64,000 nt of DNA. Source: RGIG464 sp045599585 (GTDB taxonomy: Bacteria > Myxococcota_A > Bradymonadia > UBA4248). This document shows positions 17,801 through 26,838 of the stretch, piece after piece. The stretch is from NCBI GenBank assembly GCA_045599585.1, contig JAZRWH010000069.1:1-64000 (forward strand), written 5' to 3'. The position numbers were made by a program, and so were the translations under genes. Numbering within the stretch: position 1 is the first letter of the stretch; the number at the start of each line of letters is the position of its first letter. The notes beneath the pieces are model-generated. The model saw nothing but the letters and a program-made list of their open reading frames with translations. It searched no databases and had not been told where the DNA came from.

Positions 17801-18451
17801 ATGAAAAGAGTAGATCTGCTTTTGATGATGTTAGTCATAGTTTTTGTATCGGCGAGCTGTGCGTCGACGAAGCGCGCGTCAAGAGAAGAGGAAGTGCATA
17901 GTTTTGGATCTTATGAAGAGAAGTATGTGAATACGCGATTTGAAGATGTAGAAACGGCGCACAAGCAGGTCTATGACATGAACCGAGATAAAGTCGTGGA
18001 TCTATGGAAATATTATGCGATCAAGCAAGCATCAGACGAAGAAGAGGGCAAGTTGGTTTTGCTTCGCAAAGAGTTTGATGCGAACTTTGATGGTCGAGTA
18101 GACACAATTCTATATTATAATGATAAAGAAGAGTTGATTCGAGAAGAGATCGACGTCGATTTTGACGGATTTGTGGAATTTATCCGATATTATTCAGGGC
18201 GTGTGATATCGAAGATCGAATATTTTACGACGGATAATTCGCGTTATGTGATTGATCAGCGCGGTAGCAATCCAGGGCTTCCCAATGTGACGAAGCAGTA
18301 TCGTCATGGCGTGATGACGCGCGAAGAGATTGATGAGAATCTGGACACGCATCTTGAGGTTGTGAAGGTATATGACGCGCAGGGACGTCTACTTCAAGTA
18401 GGCGAGGACACGACGCACGACGGCCAGATAGACACGTGGACGCGATATTAG
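17801..18451 (+). CDS. Lipoprotein with EF-hand-like Asp repeats
   Basis: 216 residues from ATG 17801, where GAGGGAAAG precedes a clear lipoprotein signal (VSASC, Cys20). The mature part repeats a ~30-residue unit around DxNxDxxxD loops: DMNRDKVVDLW, DANFDGRVDTI, DVDFDGFVEFI, DENLDTHLEVV and DTTHDGQIDTW. Each loop matches the calcium-binding part of an EF hand or dockerin and is followed by an aromatic beta stretch. Calcium-dependent surface function is inferred. Encoded alone, ahead of gpmI. Confidence 0.7.
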   Translation: MKRVDLLLMMLVIVFVSASCASTKRASREEEVHSFGSYEEKYVNTRFEDVETAHKQVYDMNRDKVVDLWKYYAIKQASDEEEGKLVLLRKEFDANFDGRVDTILYYNDKEELIREEIDVDFDGFVEFIRYYSGRVISKIEYFTTDNSRYVIDQRGSNPGLPNVTKQYRHGVMTREEIDENLDTHLEVVKVYDAQGRLLQVGEDTTHDGQIDTWTRY

Positions 18452-18620
18452 AGAAATATAGGCTTATGCTTGCGCGGATGGAGCGGTAGGCGTATTCTTT
18501 TTGCGCAAATTTTTGGCCTGTTTAATCGGGCTGAATGGATGAGTCATTGAGTGCAGTCATTTTGCTTTCGTCGTTGAGCGCGAAGGAAGTGAGTGTTACT
18601 GGTTTTGTTAAGGTGAAAAA

Positions 18621-20285
18621 ATGCTTGAATCGTTAAAGAAGCTGGAAGTAAAGCGTCCTAAGGGGCCTGTTTTTATTATTGTTCTTGATGGTGTTGGTGA
18701 AGGCCGCAAAGACGAGAGCGACGCCGTATATCTTGCGCGTACGCCGGTATTTGACATGTTGGATGCGACAGCGCAGAAGACATTTTTGTATGCGCACGGA
18801 ACGCACGTAGGCATGCCGACGGATGCGGATATGGGCAACAGCGAAGTTGGTCACAATGCGATCGGAGCTGGACGCGTATTTGCACAGGGTGCTCGTCTTG
18901 TTGAAGAAGCTGTTCAGTCGGGAACGATTTTTACGACCGAAACGTGGTCGTGGTTGACAGAGCTTCCGAAAGCAGACAAGAAGCTTCATTTTATCGGTCT
19001 TTTGAGTGATGGTAATGTTCATTCCCACATTGACCATCTTATTGCGATGATCCGCAAGGCAGATGCCGAAGGTATCAAACAGGTTTGTGTGCATCCGCTT
19101 TTGGATGGACGTGATGTTGGTGCGACGACATCATTGATCTATGTAGACAAGCTCGAAGCAGTATTGTCAGAGATCAATGGGAAGGGTGATCGCGACTACC
19201 GTATTTGTTCCGGCGGTGGCCGAATGATTACGACGATGGATCGATATGACGCAGACTGGCGCATTGTAGAACGCGGTTGGAAAGCTCATGTTTTAGGTGT
19301 GGCGGATCGTAAATTTGAATCAGCGCGTCAGGCTATTGAAACGTTCCGCGCAGAAGAAGAAGGGATCAGCGATCAGAATCTTCCTCCGTTTGTTATCGTG
19401 CGTGACGGCAAACCGGCAGGGACGATTGAAGACGGTGATTCAGTAATTATGTTCAATTTCCGCGGTGACCGTGCGATTGAAATTTCACGAGCCTTTGAAG
19501 AAGACGAATTTAAGCCGTTTGATCGTGTTCGTCGTCCAGCCGTTCGATATGCAGGTATGATGCAGTACGATGGTGATACGCATCTTCCAGTTCATTTTTT
19601 GGTTGCGCCGCCAGCCATATCTAAGACGATGGGCGAATATCTTTGTGCGACGGGTCTCAAGACGTTGGCTGCAGCCGAAACGCAGAAATATGGTCATGTG
19701 ACGTATTTCTGGAACGGCAACCGATCGGGTTATTTTGATGAGAAACTCGAGAAGTACATCGAAGTACCGAGCGATCGCGTTGATTTTAGCGAGCGTCCGT
19801 GGATGAAATGTGCAGAAGTGACGGATGCCGTTATCGAAGAGATCACGCACAACAACTACGATCTCGTCCGCATCAACTATGCGAACGGCGATATGGTTGG
19901 TCACACGGGTAATCTTCAGGCTACGATTATAGCTGTTGAATCCGTAAACCTTGCCCTTGGACGTCTTCTGAACAAAGTCGCTGAACTTGGCGGTGTAGCC
20001 ATTATTACGGCAGACCACGGCAATGCAGACGAAATGTACCAGTATGACAAGAAGAAAGCTGATTTCAAACGTGATGCCGATGGCAATCCAGTCTCGCTCA
20101 CGAGCCACACGCTCAATCGTGTTCCCTGCTGGTTGTATGATCCGTCCAAATCGCTTCCTTGGCAGTTAGACGAAAAAGTCGAAGTTCGACGCCTTTCGAA
20201 CATCGCCGCAACGGCGATGAACCTTTTAGGTTATGAAGCTCCGGACTTTTACGATCCTTCGATGATCAAGCGAACGGACAAGTAG
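18621..20285 (+). CDS. gpmI: 2,3-bisphosphoglycerate-independent phosphoglycerate mutase
   Basis: 554 residues, close to the usual ~510-550. Interconverts 3- and 2-phosphoglycerate in glycolysis through a phosphoserine enzyme with two metal ions. The first metal motif is VLDGVGEG, the phospho-acceptor Ser74 lies in MGNSEVGH, and the C-terminal metal motif is TADHGNADEM. The start is supported by AAGGTG seven bases upstream. A terminator follows. Confidence 0.95.
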   Translation: MLESLKKLEVKRPKGPVFIIVLDGVGEGRKDESDAVYLARTPVFDMLDATAQKTFLYAHGTHVGMPTDADMGNSEVGHNAIGAGRVFAQGARLVEEAVQSGTIFTTETWSWLTELPKADKKLHFIGLLSDGNVHSHIDHLIAMIRKADAEGIKQVCVHPLLDGRDVGATTSLIYVDKLEAVLSEINGKGDRDYRICSGGGRMITTMDRYDADWRIVERGWKAHVLGVADRKFESARQAIETFRAEEEGISDQNLPPFVIVRDGKPAGTIEDGDSVIMFNFRGDRAIEISRAFEEDEFKPFDRVRRPAVRYAGMMQYDGDTHLPVHFLVAPPAISKTMGEYLCATGLKTLAAAETQKYGHVTYFWNGNRSGYFDEKLEKYIEVPSDRVDFSERPWMKCAEVTDAVIEEITHNNYDLVRINYANGDMVGHTGNLQATIIAVESVNLALGRLLNKVAELGGVAIITADHGNADEMYQYDKKKADFKRDADGNPVSLTSHTLNRVPCWLYDPSKSLPWQLDEKVEVRRLSNIAATAMNLLGYEAPDFYDPSMIKRTDK

Positions 20286-20341
20286 TTTGCGCGTCGTCAG
20301 ACCGATTTCGGCTGAGACTTAGTAAACTTTAGTTTAAGGCT

Positions 20342-20374
20342 AAGGCGGTCAATTATCGGCCGCCTTATTTTTTT
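20342..20374 (+). terminator. Rho-independent terminator after gpmI
   Basis: AAGGCGG (20342-20348) pairs with CCGCCTT (20360-20366), followed by ATTTTTTT. Confidence 0.85.
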
Positions 20375-20524
20375 AGAAAATTTTAATTTCGCATGAGTTC
20401 TGCTATAGTAGGCGCATAAGGGTGTGTATGGAAATGTACACATTTATAAGCAATTGTTTAGCGAGCTGTAGGTAGGGCTCGTCTGATCTATGGCATCAGG
20501 CAGGCATGTCTGATTGGAGGAAGT

Positions 20525-23038
20525 ATGAAGAAAAAAAATTGGCTGATTTTGGCCCTTTGTTCGACGTTGGCGATGGGAGCCGTTGCTTGTTCAGATGATT
20601 CGGGTTCAGACAACTCGAACAACGGTGGTAGTGAGGAGCCTGAGAAGGGAGAAGCTTCGATCAGCGTTACGAGCAGTGTAGCGATGAAAGCTGGCGGTGA
20701 AGGCAAGATTTCAGCCATCTACAAAGTGGGCGACAGTGCCAAAGACGGCGTAAAGATTTCTGCTGTTTCGGACAACACGAAATGCGTCAAAGTCGAAGAT
20801 GACATGCTTACGACATTGAACGGTAAAGCAGAGTTCATTCTGAATGCTCAGGATGTGAAAGATGATTGTACTGCGACAATTACCGTTTTTGCTTCAGATG
20901 ATTCCAACATCAAAGCCTATTCGTCTGCGAGAGTAACAGGCAATGGCGGCAGTGGCAGCGGCGGTGGCGGTGGTGAGATCGTCATCGATAAAGATCCGGT
21001 GATTCAGTTTGTCGAACCGACGAAATGCTCTGGCAGTTCTATTTGCAGCCAGAAAGCGATGATTTCAGAAGGTTCAATGACGGCAAAAGTCAAATACCTC
21101 GATAAAAACGGCAAACCAGTTGAAGGTACGACGATTACGGTTACGTCCAGCGATTCGACGTGTGCAGCAGCCAAATTTAATACGCTCGAAACTGATGCCG
21201 CAGGTGATGCTTCTGCGAAGATCGAATACAAGAAGACGGATTGCAGCACGCTTATTACGTTCTCCAACGGCAAAGCCGAAGCGACGCTCAACGTCGAAGT
21301 TGGTGAATCCCCGACGTACAATGTCAATTTGGAATTCAACTACGTGAACGCCGGTTCTTCGAACAAAGATGAAGTTGGTATTCGTATTGGTGATGTTCAG
21401 AACGTTACGTACGGTTCTTACAAAGGTACGGAGTGCCCGAGCATCCAGACCAAAGCTGATGTTGCGCAACTTTCGCTTCAGACGGGTGCCAATTTCACAT
21501 CCTTTGCCTCGACAAACCCCATCAAGAAGAAGAGCCTTGCGATCAACAAAAAGAATGACACTGTGAACGGTAATGCGATTATCGTTGCCTGGGCAGAAGA
21601 TGGCAATGAAGAAGTCCTCGCTTCTGGTTGTATTTCCGGAATTACGGTTGACGATGCCGATAAAACGAAAGAACTCTTCCTTCAGGAAATTCCTATTCGC
21701 TTCCATAACGAATACACGATCATTTCGAACTTCGACTTTACGAGCGGCTTCAGCAAAACATCGCGTACAGACGGCTCCTATCCGAAAGCCGAATCGATGC
21801 TCGCGGGTGACTGGATTCAGTTTGTCGTCAATCTCTTTGATAATCCCGTCAATGAGCTCCTCGAGTTCATTTGGGCGAATACGCTCGATCGTTTGATCGG
21901 TATGCTCGGCGATGAAGGCTGGCAGAAGACTGTGAAAGGCTTCCTCAACGAAGGCACGAAACAGATCGCCATTACAGCGCTCAAACCGATGATCGAGAAC
22001 TTCCTCAAGGATTATGACTGGTACAAGTACACGACCTATATTGCCAAAGATATCGCCGATATCGCCAGCAATATGCAGCTCAAAGGTACGATCAAGGCTG
22101 GTGAATTCGAAGATATGCTTCTCTCCGGCTTCAAGACGGACTTCAATGAAATTCAGTATCTCGTCACGGATAACTGGAATATTAAAACAAAAACGATCAA
22201 ATGTATCGAGACCGATGGCGACAATATGACCTATGTCGAAGAAGGCAAATGCCGTCACGCGCTTTCGCTCGATAAAGACGCTGTCACGAGCGTTTGGAAT
22301 GGTACGGTTAACTACACCCCGAGCAAAGGTACGGTACCCGAAGGTGAAGCTTATCTCGACATCAACGCCTCGTCCTTCGAATTCAAGTGGGGCCAGATCC
22401 TCTACGCTGCAATCTTTGGCGACATTCTCCCGATCGTTTTCGATTATACGGTCGACAAAGACAACAGCGGCAACAAACTCTATCTTAAGAGCTTCCTCAA
22501 CAAGATCGCCTTCGAACCTGTTGTTGACTTCTACGTTAATAATAAACAGGGGACAATGTCCAATCCTGACGTCGAAGGCGGTGCTGCCGTTTATCCGCCC
22601 CTTACGATTCCCGCTGTCAATGCGTCAACAGGTGCCAACCAGGCTTGCAACCGCTTCATCGAATCGTTGCTCTACATGGTTTGGCCGTCGATCAACGATA
22701 CGCTCTCTTCGTTCGGTTCTGCCATCATTCAGACGATTGCCAAATTCGCCTGCGAAGATGGTATGGGCAAACTCGACGATCTCGTTGCCGCACAGCTTAA
22801 CAAACTCGTTCTTAACACGGCGAACGGCATGAGCCTCGCTTCTACGGACTGCACGCTCCATGCCAAAGGTAACTACTACAACATGATGGGTGAAGCTGAT
22901 AAAAGCCACATCGGCGCTAATACCTATCTTAATAACGAAGGCGTTGCGAATACCAAACGTTGCATCTGGGATCTCAAATACGATACCAACACGACGGTTC
23001 ACGGACTGTTCCACGCTGTCGAAAACGATCTTGACTAA
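20525..23038 (+). CDS. Large surface lipoprotein with Ig-like domains (paralogue 1)
   Basis: 837 residues, ATG 20525 preceded by GGAGGAAG. Lipoprotein signal with Cys22, then an Asp/Ser/Asn-rich linker. Two beta-rich stretches (roughly 40-140 and 155-255) look like bacterial Ig-like (Big) domains, separated by a Gly/Ser run. The C-terminal ~430 residues are alpha-rich with a few paired cysteines and repeated motifs such as GDWIQFVV. The protein at 27239 has the same order of parts (GDWIEWSL block and a closing RCxWxL..F.AV.ND), so the two are paralogues. No enzyme motif; likely an exposed surface or adhesion-type protein (inference). Confidence 0.75.
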   Translation: MKKKNWLILALCSTLAMGAVACSDDSGSDNSNNGGSEEPEKGEASISVTSSVAMKAGGEGKISAIYKVGDSAKDGVKISAVSDNTKCVKVEDDMLTTLNGKAEFILNAQDVKDDCTATITVFASDDSNIKAYSSARVTGNGGSGSGGGGGEIVIDKDPVIQFVEPTKCSGSSICSQKAMISEGSMTAKVKYLDKNGKPVEGTTITVTSSDSTCAAAKFNTLETDAAGDASAKIEYKKTDCSTLITFSNGKAEATLNVEVGESPTYNVNLEFNYVNAGSSNKDEVGIRIGDVQNVTYGSYKGTECPSIQTKADVAQLSLQTGANFTSFASTNPIKKKSLAINKKNDTVNGNAIIVAWAEDGNEEVLASGCISGITVDDADKTKELFLQEIPIRFHNEYTIISNFDFTSGFSKTSRTDGSYPKAESMLAGDWIQFVVNLFDNPVNELLEFIWANTLDRLIGMLGDEGWQKTVKGFLNEGTKQIAITALKPMIENFLKDYDWYKYTTYIAKDIADIASNMQLKGTIKAGEFEDMLLSGFKTDFNEIQYLVTDNWNIKTKTIKCIETDGDNMTYVEEGKCRHALSLDKDAVTSVWNGTVNYTPSKGTVPEGEAYLDINASSFEFKWGQILYAAIFGDILPIVFDYTVDKDNSGNKLYLKSFLNKIAFEPVVDFYVNNKQGTMSNPDVEGGAAVYPPLTIPAVNASTGANQACNRFIESLLYMVWPSINDTLSSFGSAIIQTIAKFACEDGMGKLDDLVAAQLNKLVLNTANGMSLASTDCTLHAKGNYYNMMGEADKSHIGANTYLNNEGVANTKRCIWDLKYDTNTTVHGLFHAVENDLD

Positions 23039-23065
23039 TTGTCAATTGAGCACCTAGTGTTCTGA

Positions 23066-23097
23066 AAGCCCGCCAGGTTCGTCTGGCGGGTTTTTTT
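23066..23097 (+). terminator. Rho-independent terminator
   Basis: AAGCCCGCCAG pairs with CTGGCGGG across loop GTTCGT and is followed by seven T residues, just after the paralogue-1 lipoprotein gene. Confidence 0.9.
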
Positions 23098-23130
23098 GTG
23101 GGGGAAGTGTCCCCCTGAGCGTCTATCAGC
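23098..23130 (-). repeat. Half of a REP-like element
   Basis: GTGGGGGAAGTGTCCCCCTG then GAGCGTCTATCAGC: the left half of a minus-orientation copy as at 8411. The right half is missing; the broken ATPase gene fragment begins directly beyond it. Confidence 0.7.
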
Positions 23131-23414
23131 GATGACCATGGCGCGTCCAAATAGAGCACGTTGAATTTGTTAAGCCCTTTTTCAAAACTGCGATGACGCG
23201 CAATTTCGAAATTCGCAAACAGTTCACGGGAATCGACGATTTTATCGTAATAAGCCGCGATTATTTTGGCTGCGATTGACTTACCAATGCGGCGTGCTCC
23301 GCTTACGCAAACGAATCGATTTTCCGAAAACAGCCACCTGTTGAGATAAGCGAGCATGTCCGTCTTATCGACGTAAAATTCGCTATTTTCAACGACTTGT
23401 CTACCCCGATTCAA
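23131..23414 (-). pseudogene. Truncated AAA-ATPase-like protein (PF09820 type), N-terminal remnant
   Basis: About 95 residues matching the N-terminus of the AAA-ATPase-like family often fused to a PD-(D/E)XK nuclease: EFYVDKTDMLAYL, then a P-loop region CVSGARRIGKSIAAKI and AAYYDKIVDSRELF. Full members are ~500 residues; here the frame runs into the REP-like half element and ends as unrelated sequence. A TTG is the first possible start. An intact relative lies at 61027. Read as a decayed gene broken at the repeat. Confidence 0.7.
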
Positions 23415-23457
23415 TCCTCTCTCTGACTTGCTTCTTCACTTTTTGCAGGAGATACAC

Positions 23458-25074
23458 ATGTCCTCAGTTCAACAACGCAATGCTCTTAATAAATTCATTG
23501 AAACGTGGCACGATAAAGGCGACGAAAAGCGCGACTGCCAGCTTTTTTGGATGTCGCTTTTCAAAAACGTGCTCGGCATCGACAATGCCGAAGAGCGTCT
23601 CAAATTTGAAAAGCCCGTGCAGCTCGATCACCAGAGCTATATCGACGTTTACATCCCCGAAACAAAGGTGCTCATTGAGCAAAAGAGCGCTCATGTCGAT
23701 TTGACCAAGGCTCAAAAGCAGTCCGATGGCGCCGAGCTGACGCCCTACAAACAGGCTAAACGCTACGCGGATGCATTGCCACTTAGCGAAAAACCGCGCT
23801 ATATCGTGACTTGCAACTTCCACGAGTTCCACATTTATGACATGGAAGCCGTCAAGCCCGAACCCGTCATTCACACCCTCGAAGATCTCGAAGATAACCC
23901 GCATTATCTCGACATCATCGTTCGCACCGACGCCGAAATTCGCCAAAAGGAATTTGAAATCTCCATCGCCGCCGGCGACATCGTCGGCACGCTCTACGAT
24001 CTGCTGCGCGCCCAATATCACCATCCCGACAGCCCCGAAACGCAGAAAGCCCTCAATATTCTATGCGTTCGCCTCATCTTTTTGCTCTACGCCGAGGACG
24101 CCGACATCTTCGAAAAAGACCAGTTCTGCAATTATCTAAAGCAGTTCAAACCCGCACAGATGCGCAAAGCCCTCGTCGATCTCTTCCACGTCCTCGACAC
24201 CCGTCCCGAAGCCCGCGATCCCTACCTCGCCGATGACAACCCCATACTCGCCGCATTCCCCTACGTCAACGGCGGCCTGTTCAGCGATCAAACCCTCGAA
24301 ATTCCACCATTTACCGACGAAATCGCCGATTATCTGCTCAATCAAGCGAGCCTCGGATTTGACTGGTCGCCGATCAGCCCGACGATCTTCGGTGCCGTCT
24401 TCGAGAGCACCCTAAACCCGACGACGCGCCGCGAAGGCGGCATGCACTACACGAGCATCGAAAACATCCACAAAGTCATCGATCCGCTCTTCCTCGACGA
24501 CCTCACCAACGAACTCAACACCATCCTCGAATACAAAGTGCCCAAGACGCGCAACGACAAACTCGGCGAATTTATACAAAAAATCTCGTCCCTCAAATTC
24601 CTCGATCCCGCCTGCGGTTCCGGCAACTTCCTCACCGAAACCTACCTCTCGCTTCGTCGCCTCGAAAACCGCGCACTCAAAGCCAACGGCGAGCGTTTCC
24701 TGAGCAATTTGGGAGGCGTCATCCGCGTCAATATTGGTCAGTTCTACGGCATCGAAATCAACGACTTTGCCGTCAGCGTCGCACACACAGCCCTCTGGAT
24801 CGCCGAACACCAAATGCTGCGCGAAACCCAGGACATCATCAAACACGACATCGACTTTTTGCCCCTCAAAGCCTACTCCCACATCGTCGAAGGCAACGCC
24901 CTGCGCATGGATTGGGAATGTTTATTGGAGGGGGAAGCCTCCCCCTGCGCGTCTATGGCTACGCCATACGACGCTACCCCCTCTGCGGGGACACCCCGCA
25001 ACGCCCCGGATTCACTGCTTGTTGACAATTCTAATAATATAATTTTCAATCAATCAATCAATCAATCAATGTAG
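23458..25074 (+). CDS. MmeI-like restriction-modification enzyme, N-terminal part (out of frame with the rest)
   Basis: 538 residues from ATG 23458, with GCAGGAG upstream. The order matches single-chain type IIL enzymes that cut and methylate: an N-terminal PD-(D/E)XK nuclease (YIDVYIPETKVLIEQKS near residues 60-76), a helical spacer, then methyltransferase motif I DPACGSGNFLTE near residue 385 and HTALWIAEHQM. After VEGNALRMDWE the frame crosses a REP-like element (24929-24982), an AT-rich stretch and six CAAT units, and stops at TAG 25072. The catalytic motif IV lies in the next frame. As read, this part lacks motif IV and the target-recognition domain, so it should be inactive; nuclease and motif I regions look intact. 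Confidence 0.85.
   Translation: MSSVQQRNALNKFIETWHDKGDEKRDCQLFWMSLFKNVLGIDNAEERLKFEKPVQLDHQSYIDVYIPETKVLIEQKSAHVDLTKAQKQSDGAELTPYKQAKRYADALPLSEKPRYIVTCNFHEFHIYDMEAVKPEPVIHTLEDLEDNPHYLDIIVRTDAEIRQKEFEISIAAGDIVGTLYDLLRAQYHHPDSPETQKALNILCVRLIFLLYAEDADIFEKDQFCNYLKQFKPAQMRKALVDLFHVLDTRPEARDPYLADDNPILAAFPYVNGGLFSDQTLEIPPFTDEIADYLLNQASLGFDWSPISPTIFGAVFESTLNPTTRREGGMHYTSIENIHKVIDPLFLDDLTNELNTILEYKVPKTRNDKLGEFIQKISSLKFLDPACGSGNFLTETYLSLRRLENRALKANGERFLSNLGGVIRVNIGQFYGIEINDFAVSVAHTALWIAEHQMLRETQDIIKHDIDFLPLKAYSHIVEGNALRMDWECLLEGEASPCASMATPYDATPSAGTPRNAPDSLLVDNSNNIIFNQSINQSM
24929..24982 (-). repeat. REP-like element inside the restriction-modification gene
   Basis: Minus-orientation copy: GAGGGGGAAGCCTCCCCC, GCGTC, inner arms TATGGC/GCCATA, a single bulged base, GACGC, TACCCCCTC. 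It keeps the reading frame of the host gene open. A small hairpin GCGGGGACACCCCGC follows at 24984-24999. Confidence 0.8.
25047..25070 (+). repeat. Tetranucleotide tract, six CAAT units
   Basis: Six perfect tandem CAAT units. The upstream frame of the restriction-modification gene ends two codons after the tract; the downstream frame (motif IV onwards) is open from 25043 through the tract. One unit fewer or two more would join them. Confidence 0.95.
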
Positions 25075-25117
25075 TGTAGTATCTGCATCAAACGAACGCC
25101 CGCATTTTGATTATATT

Positions 25118-26818
25118 ATGGGCAACCCACCATTTGTGGGAAAAAAAGAACAATCCAAACTTCAAAAAGATGATATCTTCTATATCTTTGGTGATAAAAT
25201 CAAAGGTGTTGGAAATCTTGATTATGTATGTGCATGGTATAAACTAGCCAGTCGATATCTTAATGACACTAGAACTAAGGCTGCTTTTGTTTCGACCAAT
25301 TCAATTACGCAAGGTGAACAAGTTCCTGTTTTATGGGGCGTCTTACTAAAAGAAAAGATTCACATTAATTTTGCTTATAGAACTTTTATTTGGGATAATG
25401 AATCAAGTCTAAAAGCACATGTGCATTGTGTTATTATTGGATTTAGCAAGTGTAATGATATTTCTCGCAAAATGATTTATGACAAAGATCATATGATTAA
25501 AGCAGAAATAATTAATCCTTATCTTATAAATGGACCTTGTTGTCTTGTTGAACGGAGAAAAAAAGCATTATGTTGTGTTCCAGAAATGTTGTATGGGAGT
25601 ATGCCTATAGATGATGGCCATTTAATTCTAGATAAAAACGATTTAGACAAATTACTGAGTGAAAATGGTAATTATATTAAATTTGTTCGAAAATATGCAG
25701 GTGGTGCGGAAATAATAAAAAACGAAGAACGCTGGTGTCTTTGGCTTAAAAAATTTTCGCCTAAAGAATTAAATGAATCTAATTTTATTAAAGATAGATT
25801 GAATAAAACTTCAGAATATCGAAATTCTAGTGATCGGCCACAAACAATTACATTGGCTAAAACACCTTATCTGTTTGGTGAAATTCGACAACCAGAATGT
25901 GAGATGCTGGTATTACCAAAAGTTTCATCTGAAAATAGAAATTATGTCCCAATTTGTTATGTTTCTCCAGAAATAATTGTAAATGGCAGCGCATTAATTA
26001 TACCAAATGCTCCTTTGTATCTATTTGGTATTTTAATATCATCTGTGCACATGGCATGGATGCGTGCTGTTTGTGGACGTATGAAAAGCGATTACCAATA
26101 TAGCAAAGACGTGGTTTACAACAACTTCCCATGGCCTGACGCGAGCGACGACGCAAAAGCGAAGATTGAGCAAACGGCGCAAGCGATTCTCGATGCGCGA
26201 GCGCTTTATCCCGACAGCTCGCTGGCGGATCTTTACGACGAAACGACGATGCCCGATGAACTTCGCAAAGCGCATCGCGCAAATGACCTCGCCGTCATGA
26301 AGCTCTACGGCTACAAATCCGACATGAAAGAGCCCGACATCGTGGCCGATCTGTTCCGTCGCTACGAAAAACTGGTCAAAGAAGCTGACGAGCGCGCAGC
26401 GTGCGAAGAAGCCGAAGCCAAAGCCGCCAAAGAGGCTGAAAAAGCGGCGATAAAGGCGCAAAAAGAAGCAGAAAAAGCCGAAGCCAAAGCAGCCAAAGAA
26501 GCTGCAAAGGCTGCTAAAAAGGCAGCCAAAGAAGCCGAAAAAAACAAGAAATCAGCTTCCGAGCCTTCCCAAAAGACAGCCGCCGAAATCGTTCCCGGGC
26601 CATTGACCGCCCAAATCCTCGCGGAACTCCATGCATGCGCCGAACAAGGTCTCGCGAATGACGCCGCACGCACAACCTGCGTCGAACGCATTCGCGCGCT
26701 TCAGCAGGCATTGACCGCGCCAGCGAACGAACTCGTTGGTGATTTGGCACAAGCCGTGAGTGCTGGATTTGTGCCGTGGGTGCAGTCAGTTTTGGCAAAA
26801 CTGGACGGGCTTGTTTAG
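25118..26818 (+). CDS. MmeI-like restriction-modification enzyme, C-terminal part
   Basis: 566 residues from the first ATG; the frame is open back to 25043, where SASNERPHFDYI precedes GNPPF in the position expected for continuous MmeI-like proteins. It starts with methyltransferase motif IV (GNPPFVGKKEQSK), then a target-recognition region and KDVVYNNFPWP. Bases 25020-26100 are clearly more AT-rich than both sides, suggesting a recognition cassette swapped in by recombination. Residues ~430-480 are a Lys/Ala/Glu coiled coil (repeated AAKEAEK), an unusual insert. Without the frame shift it has no own ribosome site. Joined with the N-terminal part (one CAAT fewer) it gives 1118 residues. Confidence 0.85.
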   Translation: MGNPPFVGKKEQSKLQKDDIFYIFGDKIKGVGNLDYVCAWYKLASRYLNDTRTKAAFVSTNSITQGEQVPVLWGVLLKEKIHINFAYRTFIWDNESSLKAHVHCVIIGFSKCNDISRKMIYDKDHMIKAEIINPYLINGPCCLVERRKKALCCVPEMLYGSMPIDDGHLILDKNDLDKLLSENGNYIKFVRKYAGGAEIIKNEERWCLWLKKFSPKELNESNFIKDRLNKTSEYRNSSDRPQTITLAKTPYLFGEIRQPECEMLVLPKVSSENRNYVPICYVSPEIIVNGSALIIPNAPLYLFGILISSVHMAWMRAVCGRMKSDYQYSKDVVYNNFPWPDASDDAKAKIEQTAQAILDARALYPDSSLADLYDETTMPDELRKAHRANDLAVMKLYGYKSDMKEPDIVADLFRRYEKLVKEADERAACEEAEAKAAKEAEKAAIKAQKEAEKAEAKAAKEAAKAAKKAAKEAEKNKKSASEPSQKTAAEIVPGPLTAQILAELHACAEQGLANDAARTTCVERIRALQQALTAPANELVGDLAQAVSAGFVPWVQSVLAKLDGLV

Positions 26819-26838
26819 GCGCGGTCAATTGATAGCAG

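Noticed and set aside
21074..22258. 394-codon minus-strand frame opposite a surface lipoprotein
   Set aside because: Shadow of the sense gene with improbable residue composition and no ribosome site.
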